Positions 53,906 through 63,517 of a stretch of DNA of 64,000 nucleotides are shown here, one piece after another (position 1 is the stretch's first letter; the number at the start of each line of letters is the position of its first letter). This stretch comes from Basidiobolus meristosporus CBS 931.73 (Eukaryota > Basidiobolomycota > Basidiobolomycetes > Basidiobolales > Basidiobolaceae), in the NCBI GenBank assembly GCA_002104905.1, contig MCFE01000263.1, positions 1 through 64,000 on the forward strand, in the 5' to 3' direction. A program made the translations under genes and the position numbers. The notes below the pieces were generated by a model. That model worked only from the letters and a program-made list of their open reading frames with translations. It searched no databases and was not told the origin of the DNA.

Positions 53906-54253
53906 TGTTGCAATATTCTGAGGAGTATCAGAAATGATGTGGAGAACAAGAGGATTTTCCTGCCATTCACTTGTAGATTTATTGATCAAAAGTATAGTAT
54001 TTATACTTTTGATAAAGTATGGCAAAAGACTGTGTAGAGTTTGCTAAGAGAAGTCCCAGTAATATGTGTGCAAAGTTTGGGGTTTTTTGGACAACTTTGA
54101 GAAATGGCATAATCTGGGTATCTCATATTTGGTGAAGATACTCTAAGTCAATCCCAACAAGAAATTTGGTTAGGGCAGATTGCTAATCATGAAATAAGAT
54201 CTATATGACTAAGCTAGCATAAAAATCTAGATGACAGCTTAACAATTACAACA
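53906..54253 (-). repeat. LARD copy 2 5' LTR, antisense
   Basis: 348 bases; minus strand TGTTGTAATT to AATATTGCAACA. It points away from the gene block. Confidence 0.88.
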
Positions 54254-55104
54254 CTTTTGACCTTCGCTTAGAAAACCCAAGCCATTGCTGTTTGGTGGCA
54301 TATGTCCATCAGCAACCATCTTAAATACCCTTCAAATCCTCTAGGCGGTACAATGAAGCCGTGCACCGTATGAAATAAGTAAACCACCATCTGCACCCAC
54401 ACCAAGTAGGATCTGAAACCTCTCTATTAGCAATCCCCCGGGCCACAGACCATAGAAGTTTCATGAAGACACGTTAGATGGGATACCATGAGGAGATCAC
54501 AGTCGAAAGATAATAGCCGCGATAAGACAAAGAAGACCAAGAACATCCCAGGTGTGGAAAATTAACCAGGGAACTTTCTTGTCGCACAACGCTCCAACAG
54601 TAAGGTTAAGCTGGTTTGGATTTCGCGATTTCTATGTGAGGTTTGACTCGAAACACCAGCACGGAATATGCCCCCAACGAACCAATGGGTGATATAAGTA
54701 TGAGCACTTCAGGGCTCCTGTCCACTGCAAGCATCGTACTGGCTGCTGGAATCTGGCGGAGTAGTTGAAAGGCCTTTGCCATCAAATGATTCACCACTGG
54801 GATCAGGACGCTATACACTAACTGAAGGGCGAACTCGGCCAAGGAGGATCCATCAAATCGTGTAGCAGAAGGATTTGGTTGGGGCCTGGTGAATTGACAC
54901 CCGATTAAGGAGCAACAAATTGGAAGCAACCCCGAAGAGCCGAAGTAACCACAGTACTGAGATCAGGGGGCAAACGAGAAGGCAGCCTCAATCCCCCCCC
55001 CTCCAGCTCAAGATTGGTCGATGGCAAAGAAAACCGATTGATCGGCCAGAAATAGCGACAAATAGAATGTCTCCGAATGAACCCCTGTGACCCAAGAAAG
55101 CTAG
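54254..55104. other. first low-copy DNA beside the transposons
   Basis: Base composition changes sharply to GC-rich, with frequent CpG. A minus-strand ORF (54,929 to 54,606, 107 codons) has a hydrophobic middle (FALQLVYSVLIPVVNHL; VLILISPIGSLGAYSVLVF) that could be membrane segments. I do not recognise it and cannot place introns with confidence. Could be the 3' exon of a small membrane-protein gene, or chance. Confidence 0.25.
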
Positions 55105-55484
55105 CTAACCCTCAGGGTCCATGGCCAACATTTCTCTAAACCGTAGTCCACCGTGGTCAACCATCGTGTCAGATTCGACTGGTCCTTGACTAGATGCTAG
55201 CGTCTGTTCCATTGGATTAGGGGGCAGCAATCTTATCTGGAGCCAATCACCATCGAAACCTGCGGGGAACCGAAGTAACCCGACGTCTAGGTAGCAGAAT
55301 TCCAGCCCGATTTCCCCACACATGTCGCCAGCATTGTCAGCACACGCAGAGTGATCTAGGATTTGCACATCGGCAATGATCCAGGTTGACCTTCGAGCGC
55401 AAGGACACCGTTACCACCCATGGCCAGGTTGCACAACCGGACGGCCGATCGCATGGTCAGTTTGGTTGGGAGGCGAGGGTTCAT
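55105..55484 (-). other. possible 5' part of an unidentified minus-strand gene
   Basis: Two overlapping minus frames: 55,484-55,356 (MNPRLPTKLTMRSAVRLCNLAMGG) and 55,368-55,105 (ILDHSACADNAGDMCGEIGLEFCYLDVGLL, four Cys). If joined by a small intron or frameshift and to the hydrophobic ORF at 54,606-54,929 they could encode a small Cys-containing membrane protein. The evidence is composition and codon look only; no family recognised. Confidence 0.22.
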
Positions 55485-55626
55485 GGAAAAGTGTGGGTTA
55501 ATACGTGACCGAAGGCGGATATTGCATGATGAATAAGGGAAATTCAGGGAATGAAAAAATTTTGATCTTCCAACCATTCACTCCAATGTAGCTTTCGGAT
55601 CCGAATCTTATTGCTGAGCTGTCTTG

Positions 55627-55672
55627 GGCGGATGGCGGATGGTGGGTGGTGGATGGTGGATGGTGAATGGTA
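55627..55672. repeat. GGATGGTG short tandem repeat
   Basis: Imperfect repeats of GGATGGTG(G) (GCGGATGGTGGGTGGTGGATGG and on), upstream of the phosphatase gene. Purine/T rich; possibly part of its promoter region. Confidence 0.7.
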
Positions 55673-55895
55673 AATTCCATTGGATCCGTTTATCTGATTC
55701 GATTCCTCCTTGAATTTCCTCCATCCGCTTGTTTCCTTCCAGTCACTCTCCTTGCAGTTCTAGTGTAGCTATTCCATATCCCTAGTTACGAAGTTTGGAT
55801 TTCGCTTTCCAGCCCACAGGTTTGCCTTCACTGAGGCTTCCACCACCACCACGTTCCGACCTAACCCCTCCACCCTTCGTCAACCGTAGATTATT

Positions 55896-57167
55896 ATGGC
55901 CGAGACCGTTGTTACCCAAGTAAGAGAGCAAGGCGACACCTTCGCAAACATCATCACACAAGTCACCCCTATCGACCCAGATCAAGGAGGCTTCTTGTCG
56001 CACAAAGGTAAACTCGAGTTTCCCCTTGGTTTTCGGCGGAAGGCCAACCCTGCGTTGTTTTGAAGGAAGCCTGCCTTTCTCGTGCATCTCTATACCGAGG
56101 CGACTCAGATTTCTGACGTGTCATCTGGCCTGGTTGGGACGATGTATCCCGTTGGCATGGTCTCAACCTACACACTCCCCCTCCACCCTTATCGAGAACG
56201 GCGTGTAGACTAAACTGGCCCTCTTTTCGAACTTCCTACTAGATGTGGACCAGGAGCCCATCAGCTCACCTATCGTGATCTCCACTGAGGACGTTTTGTT
56301 GGTGTCGGAGCAACGCAACGAGCTGCTCGCCCTTCAAGTATGCCTTCACGCCCTCCAACTTTATCCCCTCCCCTTCGAACTTTGGCCTAAACCCTTGCTT
56401 CAACAGTCAGCGCTCGAGACACCAGGTAAAGACTTGCTGCCCCCTTTGGCACCCAAGGATGCCGGGAAGAAGTGTCTTGTATTAGACTTGGACGAAACCC
56501 TTGTGCACAGTTCCTTCAAGGTTGGTACCCTCCCGTGTGAACACTCCCCTACCGATACTAACCCATGCGTGCACCGCAGCCAGTGGCCGAGGCGGATTTC
56601 ATCATCCCTGTGGAGATCGAGGGCCAAACACACAGCGTGTACGTGGTCAAACGACCAGGCGTAGACGAGTTCATGAAGAGAGTCGGGGAATGCTATGAGG
56701 TGGTGGTCTTCACGGCAAGTCTGGCCAAGGTAATTTGGACGGGGGAGGAGATGCAGCGTATGTTGGAAGATGGTTAACCGTGTGTGTAGTATGCCGATCC
56801 GGTGCTCGACAAACTGGATATCCATGAGGTGGTGACCCACCGACTGTTCAGAGAAGCCTGCTACAACCACCGGGGAAACTACGTGAAGGTGAGTCGGGAA
56901 CCAACCTATCAACCGTCCCATCCGCGCCCAAACTAACCCGACCCCCAGAATTTGTCCCAGCTTGGACGAGACTTGCGGCAAGTGGTGATCATCGACAACT
57001 CGCCCGCCAGCTACATCTTCCATCCAACCAACGCAGTTCCCATCACCTCCTGGTTCGACGACCCACATGACACGGAACTAATAGATTTAGTCCCCTTTTT
57101 AGAAGACCTGAAAGATGCCGACAACGTCACATTAATCCTGGACAGCATAAGTAGCAACCCGAACTAA
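55896..57167 (+). CDS. FCP1-homology (CTDSP/Psr-type) protein phosphatase, six exons
   Basis: Predicted 262 aa from exons 55,896-56,007, 56,243-56,337, 56,407-56,520, 56,580-56,729, 56,790-56,888 and 56,949-57,167. All junctions are GT..AG and keep frame. The catalytic motif is DLDET at 96-100 (D96 the nucleophile, D98 the acid/base, T100). [19 protein letters not shown] and the late DNSP at 206-209 complete the HAD/FCP1 homology fold. The length and lack of BRCT place it with small CTD phosphatases/Psr1-like enzymes, which remove phosphate from Ser of the RNA polymerase II tail or act in stress signalling. Residues 1-75 are low in similarity to anything I recall. Exon 1 is the least certain: intron 1 is 235 bases, others 59-69. 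Substrate not predictable. Confidence 0.88.
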
Positions 57168-57822
57168 GCGCCCACCCGCACCTACCAACCAGCCACCCCT
57201 CCCACATATCCGTAATCCGTAGTGTGCGTTCCATGTCCTTAATTTTCTTTGTAAAACTACCTTTGGTTTGGTTGAGCCGCAACGCTTGGCCATGTTGATA
57301 CTAGTAAAACCCCAACGTTTGTACCACCTGGATTTCATATACCAGTTAGAACGCCTTCCTCCCAACCCTCCCCACGGAACCTTTGGGGACACCTAATATC
57401 ACCCTCCCCCCCCCCACACACACCGACCACAATAAAGTCCGACCAACCTTGTGGCAAACAAGGTTGTGTGAGGAAACCTGAGGCTTGTCCCCTAGCAACC
57501 GAGAGGTGAGGCAATTGGCAGCGAGACGACTTTCCAAGGACGGGTTGGCGTAGACCAATTAGAATCCGGGAGATGGAAGGGGATTTCGTTGAAGGCTGGG
57601 AATCGGGTAGCGAACATGCCAGAAACAAGTAGGCGAGATTTCCACCACTCATCGTGGAGGAAAAAAAAGACTCCCGAAAAAAAAACAATGCGGATTGGGT
57701 GGCCCAGAGGAGCGGCCATCTGGCCACTCGGCAAAACTACTGTTCTGTCGTCGGACACCCCGTTCAGGTCTACGTGGTTCAACTGTTTCTTTCGTTGGCT
57801 GATACTCCGGAAAGCAATAAAG
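57168..57822. promoter_or_regulatory. intergenic: phosphatase 3' end and CCT3 promoter
   Basis: Holds a poly(A) signal for the phosphatase (AATAAA, 57,431-57,436), a C-run with ACACACAC (57,406-57,424), and two A-runs at about 57,660-57,690 (poly-A tracts typical of nucleosome-poor promoters). ORFs here on both strands overlap each other and have no recognisable product. Confidence 0.5.
57431..57436 (+). terminator. poly(A) signal after the phosphatase gene
   Basis: AATAAA 264 bases past the stop codon; the only such hexamer downstream before CCT3. Confidence 0.45.
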
Positions 57823-59739
57823 ATGATGCAAGCACCTGTGATTGTTATGAGTTAGTGTCCTTTCGTATCGTTGCCCCGCCCCGAGAGCCGGGCCCCGGCG
57901 TGTGGAGCCACTTTGACTAACTCCGCCTTCCACTCCCTTTCCCCTCGATAGATACCAATACCCAGAGAGAGACTGGTAAAAAAGCCCAGATCTCCAACAT
58001 CACTGCAGCCAAGGTATCTATTCTTGTCCCCCGTCTCGGTTAACGTTGTCGCCGCAACCGTATTGACCCTGCTTAGACTGTAGCCGATGTCATTCGTACC
58101 TGCCTTGGGCCTCGTTCCATGCTCAAGATGCTTCTTGACCCCATGGGTGGTATTGTGCTTACCAACGACGGTAACGCTATCCTTCGTGAAGTCGAGGTCG
58201 CCCACCCCGCAGCCAAGAGTATGATTGAGCTTAGTCGCACCCAAGATGAGGAAGTTGGTGACGGTACCACCTCGGTCATTATCCTCGGTACGTAAGCCCT
58301 CTCCAAAATAGCCCCGCCCGCTCAACCTGACCCTTTCTCTCTAGCTGGTGAGGTTCTTGCCACCACCGCACCTTACCTCGAGCGTAACATCCACCCCATC
58401 GTCATCATCTCCGCCTTGAAGAAGGCCCTTGAGGACGCCATCGAGGTGGTTGACGAGGTCAGCCACCCAGTCGATGTCAACGACAGCAAGGAGATGTTGG
58501 ACCTTATCAAAGCCTCCATCGGCACCAAATTCGTCAGCCGCTGGAGTGAGTTGATGTGCCAGCTGGCCCTTGATGCCGTCAAGACCGTTGCCATCGAAGA
58601 CAACGGCAGACGTGAGGTCGACATCAAAAGATACGCCAGAGTCGAGAAGGTATGTTGCAACGCTGTTCATCGTGTATGCGAGCCACCCGTACTTATCCAC
58701 CACTCAACCGCAGATTCCTGGCGGTGAGATCGAGGAGTCCCGCGTCCTCGACGGAGTCATGGTCAACAAGGATGTCACCCACCCCAAGATGCGTCGCCAC
58801 ATCGAAAACCCCCGAGTCGTCCTCCTCGACTGCCCTCTCGAATACAAGAAGGGAGAGTCCCAAACCAACATCGAGATCACCAAGGAGGAGGACTGGAACC
58901 GCATCCTCCAAATCGAGGAGGAGCAAATCAAGGCATTGTGCGACAAGATCATCGAGGTCAAGCCGGACCTTGTCATCACCGAGAAGGGAGTCTCCGACCT
59001 TGCCCAGCACTACCTTCTCAAGGCCAACATCACCGCCATTCGCCGTGTCCGCAAGACCGACAACAACCGTATCGCCAGAGCCACCGGGGCCACCATCGTC
59101 AACCGCGTCGACGACCTGAAGGATTCCGATGTCGGTACCCAATGCGGTCTCTTCTCCATCGAGAAGATCGGTGATGAGTACTTCACCTTCATGACCAAGT
59201 GCCAGAACCCCAAGGCCTGCACCATTCTCCTCCGTGGCCCCTCGAAGGACGTTCTCAACGAGATCGAGCGTAATCTCCAGGATGCCATGTGCGTCGCGCG
59301 TAACGTGTACTTCAACCCCAACCTGGCACCAGGCGGTGGTGCTACCGAGATGGCCATCAGCGTCAAGTTGGCCCAGAAGGCCAAGACCTTGGAGGGGGTT
59401 GAGCAATGGCCCTACATGGCAGTCTCGGAGGCCATGGAGGTCATTCCACGCACACTGGTGCAGAACTGCGGTGGCAACGCCATCAAGGTGTTGACCCAGC
59501 TGAGAGCCAAGCATGCCAACGGAAACCACTCCTGGGGTATCGACGGCCATGCCGGCAAGGTGGTGGATATGCTGGAGTACGGAGTGTGGGAGCCCACCGC
59601 CGTCAAGGTGCAAACCATCAAAACCGCCATCGAGTCGGCCTGTCTGTTGCTCCGTGTCGACGACATCGTCTCTGGTGTCTCCAAGAAGCAACAGGGCGGT
59701 GCCGCGCCCGCACCCAACCCCGAACAGATGGAACAATAA
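57823..59739 (+). CDS. CCT3: T-complex protein 1 subunit gamma, five exons
   Basis: Predicted 543 aa from exons 57,823-57,850, 57,952-58,013, 58,077-58,287, 58,345-58,649 and 58,714-59,739, the usual CCT3 length. It is one of eight subunits of the cytosolic TRiC/CCT ring, which folds actin, tubulin and others with ATP. Seen: the short start APVIVM then NTNTQRETGKKAQ, typical of the gamma subunit. The nucleotide site is DPMGG at 51-55, TNDG at 59-62 and GDGTTS at 91-96. PGGG is near 408-411 (LAPGGGATEM) and the C-terminal VKVQTIKTAIESACLLLRVDDIV is present. The first exon encodes only about nine residues; two in-frame ATGs (57,823, 57,826) are possible starts. The tail ends KKQQGGAAPAPNPEQ. 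Branch sites read CTAAC-like. Confidence 0.96.
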
Positions 59740-60356
59740 GCTCTGTTAGCTCTAATACACTTATGTCCTTACTTCCTTTCTACAGATGTATTTTTTACTA
59801 GTTGAATCATTTCTTGTTTTGCACCCTTCTCTTCCAAAACGTACAATAAATAGGCAAGGTCTCGAAAACACATCGAAACATGCAGCACAGCTCCTCTTCC
59901 TCGCCGTTGTACAATCAACCACGGAATCCCATCGAAACACGCAGCACGCCCTGAGCCACAGCCACCCGCGGTTGCGTCATGGGTTTCAGCTCGGTTTGTG
60001 GCTCATCCCTCACAATCAGCCTTAATCTCCTAGAATGCAGCCCTCATGGTCGACAGAATGGTCTCAACCTGCGGCAAGGGAGATGGCCCAGAGGGATAAT
60101 GGATGCATCAGCGGATGTTACTGCACCCGGCATCCAATTGTTCGAGCATCGGAGCCAACCTCCGATCAATCCAGTTTTGAATCCAAGACACACTAGAAAT
60201 AGAAGGCCCACCATCAGATTGCAATCAACATTCAGTCTCTTTTGTCTCCAACTAGATTCGGCCCCTTTTTACTCGAAGCACCCCACCAAAGTTAGGCTAG
60301 TGTTACGGTTGATCAAGCAGCCGACATATCTCTTCTATTCGTCGATTCTCTCCAGC
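59740..60356. promoter_or_regulatory. intergenic: CCT3 3' end and chitin synthase promoter/leader
   Basis: AATAAA at 59,845-59,850 ends CCT3. The rest should hold the chitin synthase promoter and leader. An upstream in-frame ATG exists at 59,979, but the conserved protein begins at 60,357. No TATA box is obvious. Confidence 0.5.
59845..59850 (+). terminator. poly(A) signal of CCT3
   Basis: AATAAA 106 bases after the CCT3 stop. Confidence 0.6.
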
Positions 60357-63305
60357 ATGGCTAGTCTGAAGCGTGGCAGGACCCTCACCCGGCCTGATCG
60401 CCTCCATGCCCCGGCACCGATGCTGAGCGGCCAGGATGAGCGCAGATCGCTGGATCCTTGGGTGCTCTTCTCCAAAATCACGACCTTCTGGGCCCCGGGG
60501 TTTGTTCTGTCCAAGATGGGCATGCCCGAGCTGGCCAGCCGTCAGGCGTGGAGGGAGAAGGTAGCCCTTTGCTGGATCATCGCGCTGATCGGCGGGATAG
60601 TGGCCTTTCTGACCCTGGGCCTGCCGCACGTGTTTTGTCCCCCGAGCGCCATGACGAGTGTGGAGAATTTTGTGCAAGTGAGCTCGGACGTTCCAGGTAA
60701 CATTGAGTGAGAGGCCTATCTGTTGCTGCAACACTAACCCGTTCGTGGTCTAGGCTTGGTCGGGGTGAACGGATTCGCATACTCCGCCTCGTCGGCGAAG
60801 AACGAGCTGAGCCGCTTCCCTTCTGGCTCGGACATCAGCAGCCAGTTTCTCCATGGCTCCAACGTGGAGGCCTGCCGGGACCCATCCATCAGCGGCTATT
60901 CGTCTGTTCAATACAACCCGTGTACCGCCAAAGAGGAGAATCCGGGCTGCCCGCTTCCTCCGATCGAAGAGTCCGCGGCCACCTACAACCTGGTCCCTAC
61001 TGGTAGAAGGCTGGGCTACGACTGGGTCGACATCCCCAAGAACTCCTTCGTCATCGACGGGAGCATCCTCAACCTCACCCCATATATCAAAGCGTTCCCC
61101 GCTGCCACCCCCGAGGATGTTGTGGATGGCGCCATCCGGGAGGTCATCGACAACGGCATCACTGACGCCACCCGCGTGTTTCTTCGCAGACCAGAGCTGA
61201 TCGCCTCCATTCCCTGTCTAACCGGGAAATACTTCGCCGGCTCCTTGAGCAAGTCAACGCCCGGTTGCTTCGGGGTGAAGCTTTTCTTTGTGATCTCCAT
61301 GGTGATCATTCTAGGGATCGTGTTGACCCGGTTCTTCATGGCTGTCCTGTTCGACTGGTTCCTTTCGTTCAAGCTTGCCCGTCCACCAAGGCTTCAGCCG
61401 AAGCACATCATCGGCACCAAGTCCGCCCCGTGGGCCAACGCCGGCGTCAACACCGAGATAAAGCAGATCCAGCTCGATTCCAACGAGCTGTTCACCGTGT
61501 TGCTGGTCACCTGCTACTCCGAGGGGGAGAGCTCGCTGAGATGCACCATCGAGAGTCTTGCCGCCACCGAATACAGCGATGACCGCAAGCTTCTGTTCAT
61601 CATCGCCGACGGCATCATCACCGGAAGCGGGAACGAGAAAAGCACACCAGACATCTGCGTAGACATGGTCGAGCTAGACCCGCTCTACACGGACCCTGAG
61701 CCCCAAAGCTACATCGCGGTTGCCTCTGGCGCGAAGCAGCACAACATGGCCAAGGTGTATGCCGGGCATTTTGTCCACGCCGGGCACCGTGTCCCCACCG
61801 TGGTCGTGGTGAAGTGCGGCGCGCCCGAGGAGCAAGGAAAGCCCAAGCCGGGCAACCGGGGAAAGCGGGACTCCCAGCTGATCCTGATGAATTTCTTCAG
61901 CCGGGTGACATTCAACGACCGCATGACCCCTCTCGACTATGACCTGTTCACCAAGATCCACCATCTCACCGGCGCCACCCCCGACTACTTCGAGATCGTG
62001 CTCATGGTGGACGCAGATACCAAGGTTTATCCGGACTCCCTGAGGCTGCTTACCAACTGCATGATCAACGATCAGATGATTATGGGCCTGTGCGGAGAGA
62101 CCAAGATTGCCAACAAGCGAGACTCGTGGGTCACGGCCATCCAGGTGTTTGAATACTACATATCCCACCACCTGGGCAAAGGGTTCGAGTCCATATTCGG
62201 AGGTGTCACCTGTCTGCCCGGTTGCTTCTGCATGTACCGGCTGAAGGCACGCAAGGGCGACAGTGACTGGGTCCCGATTATCACCAAGCCCGAGATCGTC
62301 CAGGAATACTCCCAAAACGAAGTGGACACCCTGCACCAGAAAAACCTCCTGTTGCTGGGAGAGGATCGCTTCTTGACCACACTAATGCTGAGGAACTTCC
62401 CCAACAGAAAGATGATGTTCATGCCTCAGGCGATTTGCAAGACGGTCGTTCCGGACGAATTCAGCGTCCTGCTTTCACAGCGGCGCCGTTGGATCAACTC
62501 CACCATTCATAATCTTATGGAGCTTGTGCTGGTCCGAAACCTGTGCGGAACCTTCTGCTTCTCGATGCAGTTTGTCGTGGTCATGGAGCTCATCGGCACG
62601 GTATCGTTGCCGGTGGCCATTGTGATGACCTACGTGCTGATATACTCCATAGCAACCACCACCTTCACCGATGCAGCCAGCTACTACCCGCTGATCCTGC
62701 TGATCCTCATATTGTTCTTGCCCGCGGTCCTGATCTTGCTGACCACCAGGAAGCTCATCTATATCGCATGGATGTTGGTCTATCTCCTGGCATTGCCAGT
62801 GTGGAACTTTGTTCTTCCGGTGTACGCCTATTGGCATTTCGACGACTTCTCCTGGGGTGAGACTCGAAAGGTGGCTGGGGAAACCAAGGAAGAAGACCAT
62901 GGCAAGAAAGACGGGGTCTTCGATTCGAGCAAGATCACCCTTCGTCGGTGGGAGGACTATGAGAGGCGCCGTCTGCGCAACGACAAAGACGGGGCCCACG
63001 GCTCGCCGTCCTTCGGGAACGGAATGGTGGCACAGAACAGAGCGAGCGTTTATTCACAGCCAGAATTCGACGACAGGATCTCGGAGAAGGGCCTGATAGT
63101 GCATAACAACGCGCAAACCGCATCCTGGTACATCCAGGAGGAGTATGACTCCTCTAAGGGAGAGCCCAGCCATGGCGACCAAAACGAGGGCTTTGATCCA
63201 GTCGTCCAGCCCACCGCTTACGATGGAGCAAACACCATTCAACCTCAACAGCATCGTCTCCATGGACCAAGGCCCCAACCGCAAAGGAGAAACCGCCAGA
63301 AATAG
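60357..63305 (+). CDS. chitin synthase, class IV (Chs3-like), two exons
   Basis: Predicted 963 aa from exons 60,357-60,696 and 60,754-63,305 (intron 57 bases). It is a membrane-bound GT2 enzyme that adds GlcNAc from UDP-GlcNAc to chitin and extrudes it. The N-terminus has [23 protein letters not shown] and [10 protein letters not shown], then one membrane segment (about 70-90). A cytochrome-b5-like region without clear haem ligands follows, about 215-260. Membrane segment 2 is at about 288-312. Catalytic motifs are DAD at 533-535, GEDR at 649-652 and QRRRW at 689-693. Several membrane spans lie at about 705-800, then a hydrophilic tail. Motifs around [29 protein letters not shown] and PGCFCMYR are those of class IV. 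No myosin head is present, which excludes class V/VII. The start at 60,357 is chosen from N-terminal similarity; an earlier in-frame ATG at 59,979 is less likely. Confidence 0.95.
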
Positions 63306-63373
63306 AAGCACTTCGATACATCGATACCCCATTTTTATTATTTCAAGTATTATTCATATATCATCAATTCACG

Positions 63374-63379
63374 AATAAA
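63374..63379 (+). terminator. poly(A) signal of chitin synthase
   Basis: AATAAA 69 bases after the stop. Confidence 0.6.
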
Positions 63380-63402
63380 CAGTTCCAAAAATGAATCGAG
63401 GG

Positions 63403-63408
63403 TTTATT
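63403..63408 (-). terminator. poly(A) signal of glycerol kinase
   Basis: TTTATT, i.e. AATAAA on the minus strand, 110 bases past the glycerol kinase stop. Confidence 0.55.
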
Positions 63409-63517
63409 GTTACGATTATGGGTCTCGGGCCAATGTTAACAAGAAAAGATGTAGCCGATGTGAAGTATAAACATGTGAGTTGGAATTCAGATTCTGGGGA
63501 TGAGTCGTCGGACGGGA

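Larger units (their letters stand above)
52775..54253 (-). mobile_element. LARD copy 2, antisense, 3' part lost
   Basis: Minus strand: complete 5' LTR (54,253 back to 53,906), primer site, leader and about 1.1 kb of internal DNA including parts matching 44,100-44,560, with a deletion between. It abuts the tail of ORF-P copy 4. Its right edge is the boundary to low-copy gene DNA. Confidence 0.8.
63306..63517. other. convergent intergenic spacer
   Basis: 212 bases between two stops facing each other. Contains AATAAA for the plus strand and its reverse for the minus strand, 24 bases apart. No gene; the small ORFs here are chance. Confidence 0.6.

Noticed and set aside
56008-56242. Phosphatase exon 1 reading through to a stop at 56,208 as a separate short protein
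   Set aside because: A splice from 56,007 to 56,243 restores the frame into the conserved protein, and the read-through sequence resembles nothing.
58693-59736. 347-codon minus-strand ORF opposite CCT3
   Set aside because: It is a long shadow frame caused by the biased codon use of CCT3; its Leu/Gly/Asp-rich product has no domain.
61674-62336. 220-codon minus-strand ORF opposite chitin synthase
   Set aside because: Shadow of the GC-rich chitin synthase reading frame; no independent support.
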